Source: Homarus americanus
Lineage: Eukaryota; Arthropoda; Malacostraca; Decapoda; Nephropidae
Reading direction: 5' to 3'
Assembly: GCF_018991925.1 (NCBI RefSeq)
Contig: NW_024724368.1
Location: 6,198,652-6,262,651, forward strand
DNA length: 64,000 nucleotides
Under the pieces are notes generated by a model. The model was given only the letters and a program-made list of their open reading frames with translations, had not been told where the DNA came from and searched no databases. Numbering within the stretch: the first letter of the stretch is position 1; every line of letters starts with the position of its first letter. The position numbers were made by a program, and so were the translations under genes. Of this stretch, positions 61,690 to 64,000 are shown one piece after another.

Positions 61690-63250
61690 TATATATCCCT
61701 TTCTCTTGCCTAGTCGTGTACAGCTTGTTCTGTGTGGTCTTGCCTCTTAAGTGGTGTTTAAACGTGGGCAAGATAACCATCCCGAGGGATTATATACGTG
61801 TGTAGAACAAGACCATTACAAGGCCTTTGTGTGTGATGAAGACCAAGATATCTTTGATAATTAGTACAGGAAATTAAAAACATTCCACAGATGGGAAGGT
61901 TACACACGTCCCTAATTTTATTGAGTCCTATGTTTAACCATTAAGATTGGGCCCCCATTAAGCCTAAGTGGGCCCTTATAGGTTGTAGTCGGGGCCCATA
62001 TGACAGGGGTCCATTTGGTCAGGCATTGGTAGGAAGGCCCCAGGAAGGGTTTTAATAACTAGCAGGTAGCTGAGCTGGTGAACGAGGTGCATTTTACGTC
62101 CTCTGTTTGGACATAAGGATAAAAACATCACATAATTGAAGCTATCTGGAGGAGAACTGTGGGGGGGTGGGAAGAACATATGATTCACTGAGTAATGTTA
62201 TGAGGTAGGAGCGTGGGATGAGACTTTCCACCATTGCTATCACCACTACTACCATTACCATCACCACCATCGCCATGAAATAGACATGAGTTACCTTACG
62301 AGAGCAACAAGTACACTTACCACTATCACCAACCGAGTTACGTGACAAATAACTACTACCACCACCACCACCACTTTCTACCACTACCACCACCCACACT
62401 GTAATCATCACTACCCTTTGTTTTAATAACGTTTAATAACATGCTGTTGCTAGCCCCGCCCCGTCCTGCCCCGCCCCGCCGTACCCTGCCCTACCCATTG
62501 AATCTCCAGCCAGGGCACCCACTCCCACCTACTTGCTTACCCACCTACACTCACTTAAAAGAAGAGGCCATGCCCACGTATTAACCCACCTACACTCACT
62601 CACCCACCACCCAACCCACTCATCCACCACCCAACCCACTCACCCACCCTCAAAATCAACTCCCCACCCACCCTCACCCTCGAAGCTAACCCCACATCCA
62701 ATACCACCCTCAAAACTAACTCCCCACCCACCCTATCTTACCACTCAAGTCCCACTCATCTGCCTCTCCCCCCACTCACCAACCATTGCCTCCTACACTT
62801 GGTCGTTGAGAATCGTGGTTGTAATACTTTTAACCTTGAGGAATATAAATACTAAGAACTAAACATGCAATTATTTACATGACAAATCTCTCTCATTCTC
62901 TCTCTCTCTCTCTCTCTCAGTACATAAGAGCTGCCCTGGTTCTCATAAATTATGCCAATTCCTAAATTCAGGTGTACAGTCACATGTGCAGATTTACGTA
63001 CACAACACAAGTACCGTAATATACACATGTGAAAATATCATAGTTTTGAAGTTTATTTATTGGTTTTAGTGACTTTTAACTACCAGGGATTTTAAGGAGT
63101 CATTTTAGGCTCATCTTAATCGTTTTTAGTTGACATGTTACTAGTATTTTTTAGGCTTTTAGATGTTTTTAGGTTTTAATTACTCCTGTACACATATAAT
63201 ATTAAAACGATATCATGCTAAGGTTTAGGTTTGTTTATAAAATATTAACT
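61690..63250. other. no recognisable gene
   Basis: ACCACTACCATCACC tracts at 62228-62400, CCCCGCCCCG-rich 62450-62490, CACCCACCCTCAAAACTAAC repeats at 62600-62745, and (CT)n at 62894-62919. Confidence 0.5.
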
Positions 63251-63254
63251 GGAG

Positions 63255-63650
63255 GTGTTGGAACCCCTTTAAGTTTATAAGACCATCAACACCAAGACGC
63301 AAAGATCTCTTACGTGTTTACAGAATATTACCACAAGTTTGTAAAGTATAAACGCAAGAAAAATAAACAATAAGGATCACAAGGAAGGCGTTGGATCCCT
63401 TATAATCTGTAAACTGTCAAAACAAAAGATATTAAGATCCCTATCGCATACTAAATATTACCAGGGGTATGTAAAGTATAAACGCGGGAAAAACAAACAA
63501 TAAGAATCAGAAGGAAGGTGTTGGATCTCCTTATAATCTCTAGACTATCAAAACAAAAGATGCTAAGATCCCTATCGCATACTAAATATTACCAGGAGTA
63601 TGTGAAGTATCGACAGAAGATAAGAGTGAAATATAAGGAATATGAGGAAG
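63255..63650. repeat. ~131-bp tandem repeat, three diverged copies
   Basis: Units start GTTGGA(A/T)CCC at about 63257, 63389 and 63519. They share AAGATCCCTATCGCATAC, TAAATATTACCAGGGGTATG and AAAGTATAAACGC. Copies 2 and 3 are closest; copy 1 is more diverged. Confidence 0.85.
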
Positions 63651-64000
63651 GGGTAGGAGTGTGGGATCCCTTGTGGTAGGGTTGTGAGAGGGGGGGATCA
63701 GAGCGGCCCATAACATGAGGATATTCCCAGCGTCTCAGGTTACCACCAGTCCTTGTTGTGCCTCGTCTGGATAACATAGGATCAACACCCGACCCCTCCC
63801 AGCCACACACACATACACGCACACACACACATAAAGACGTACATACACACATTCCCAGCCACTATTTTTTTTAATTATAGTTTTAAGCTCCTTATACATT
63901 GTTGAGGAATGTCTAGCTGTTGTTGTATATTATTTGACATCGTTAAACTTAGACACGTATATAGGTCTTGAGGTTTCTCCACTTATAAAACAAATGTTAG

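Overview
This is a repeat-rich piece of an animal nuclear genome. It most resembles a decapod crustacean: dense (GT)n, (CT)n and (ATT)n microsatellites, many GGTTA/TAACC (arthropod telomere-type TTAGG) tracts, decayed CR1-like and Penelope-like retroelements, and protein genes split by GT-AG introns with arthropod-type sequences. The species was not determined. Most long open frames here are translations of simple repeats, not genes. Two protein genes and three tRNA genes can be supported. (1) The 3' portion of a fringe gene (Notch O-fucose beta-1,3-GlcNAc transferase) lies on the minus strand from about 42.28 kb down to a stop at 27,557. Eight exons join in phase to give 690 nt (229 residues plus stop) of the catalytic domain; the 5' exons were not found. 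(2) A compact intronless gene on the plus strand at 7,815-8,150 encodes a SERTA-motif protein. It has CCAAT, CRE-like, TATA and initiator elements and a poly(A) signal. (3) There are three initiator tRNA-Met genes at 5.4, 5.8 and 9.4 kb; the first two form an inverted duplication. Layout: 0-7.3 kb is a graveyard of LINE fragments (a 1.9-3.4 kb element and two CR1-like pieces at 4.3-5.2 and 6.05-7.15 kb) with a tRNA-like sequence, minisatellites and the two head-to-head tRNAs. 7.7-8.2 kb is the SERTA gene. 9-25 kb holds tRNA-iMet copy 3, a Penelope-like RT remnant, another CR1 piece, foldback repeats and minisatellites. 25.2-42.3 kb is fringe, with a candidate 2.3 kb 3' UTR carrying two perfect 8-mer miR-2-family (K-box) sites, and introns loaded with microsatellites, four minisatellites and a Harbinger-like MITE. 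42.3-64 kb is non-coding (fringe upstream intron or 5' intergenic DNA) with a LINE 3' fragment at 46.7-48.2 kb and several tandem repeats. The most distinctive unexplained structure is a dispersed foldback (inverted-repeat) family. Its arms start near GATCACCTGAAGATTAG and its centre is a GGTTA tract. About sixteen full or partial copies occur in 64 kb, one of them inside a fringe intron close to an exon. All calls are by eye; no database search was run.
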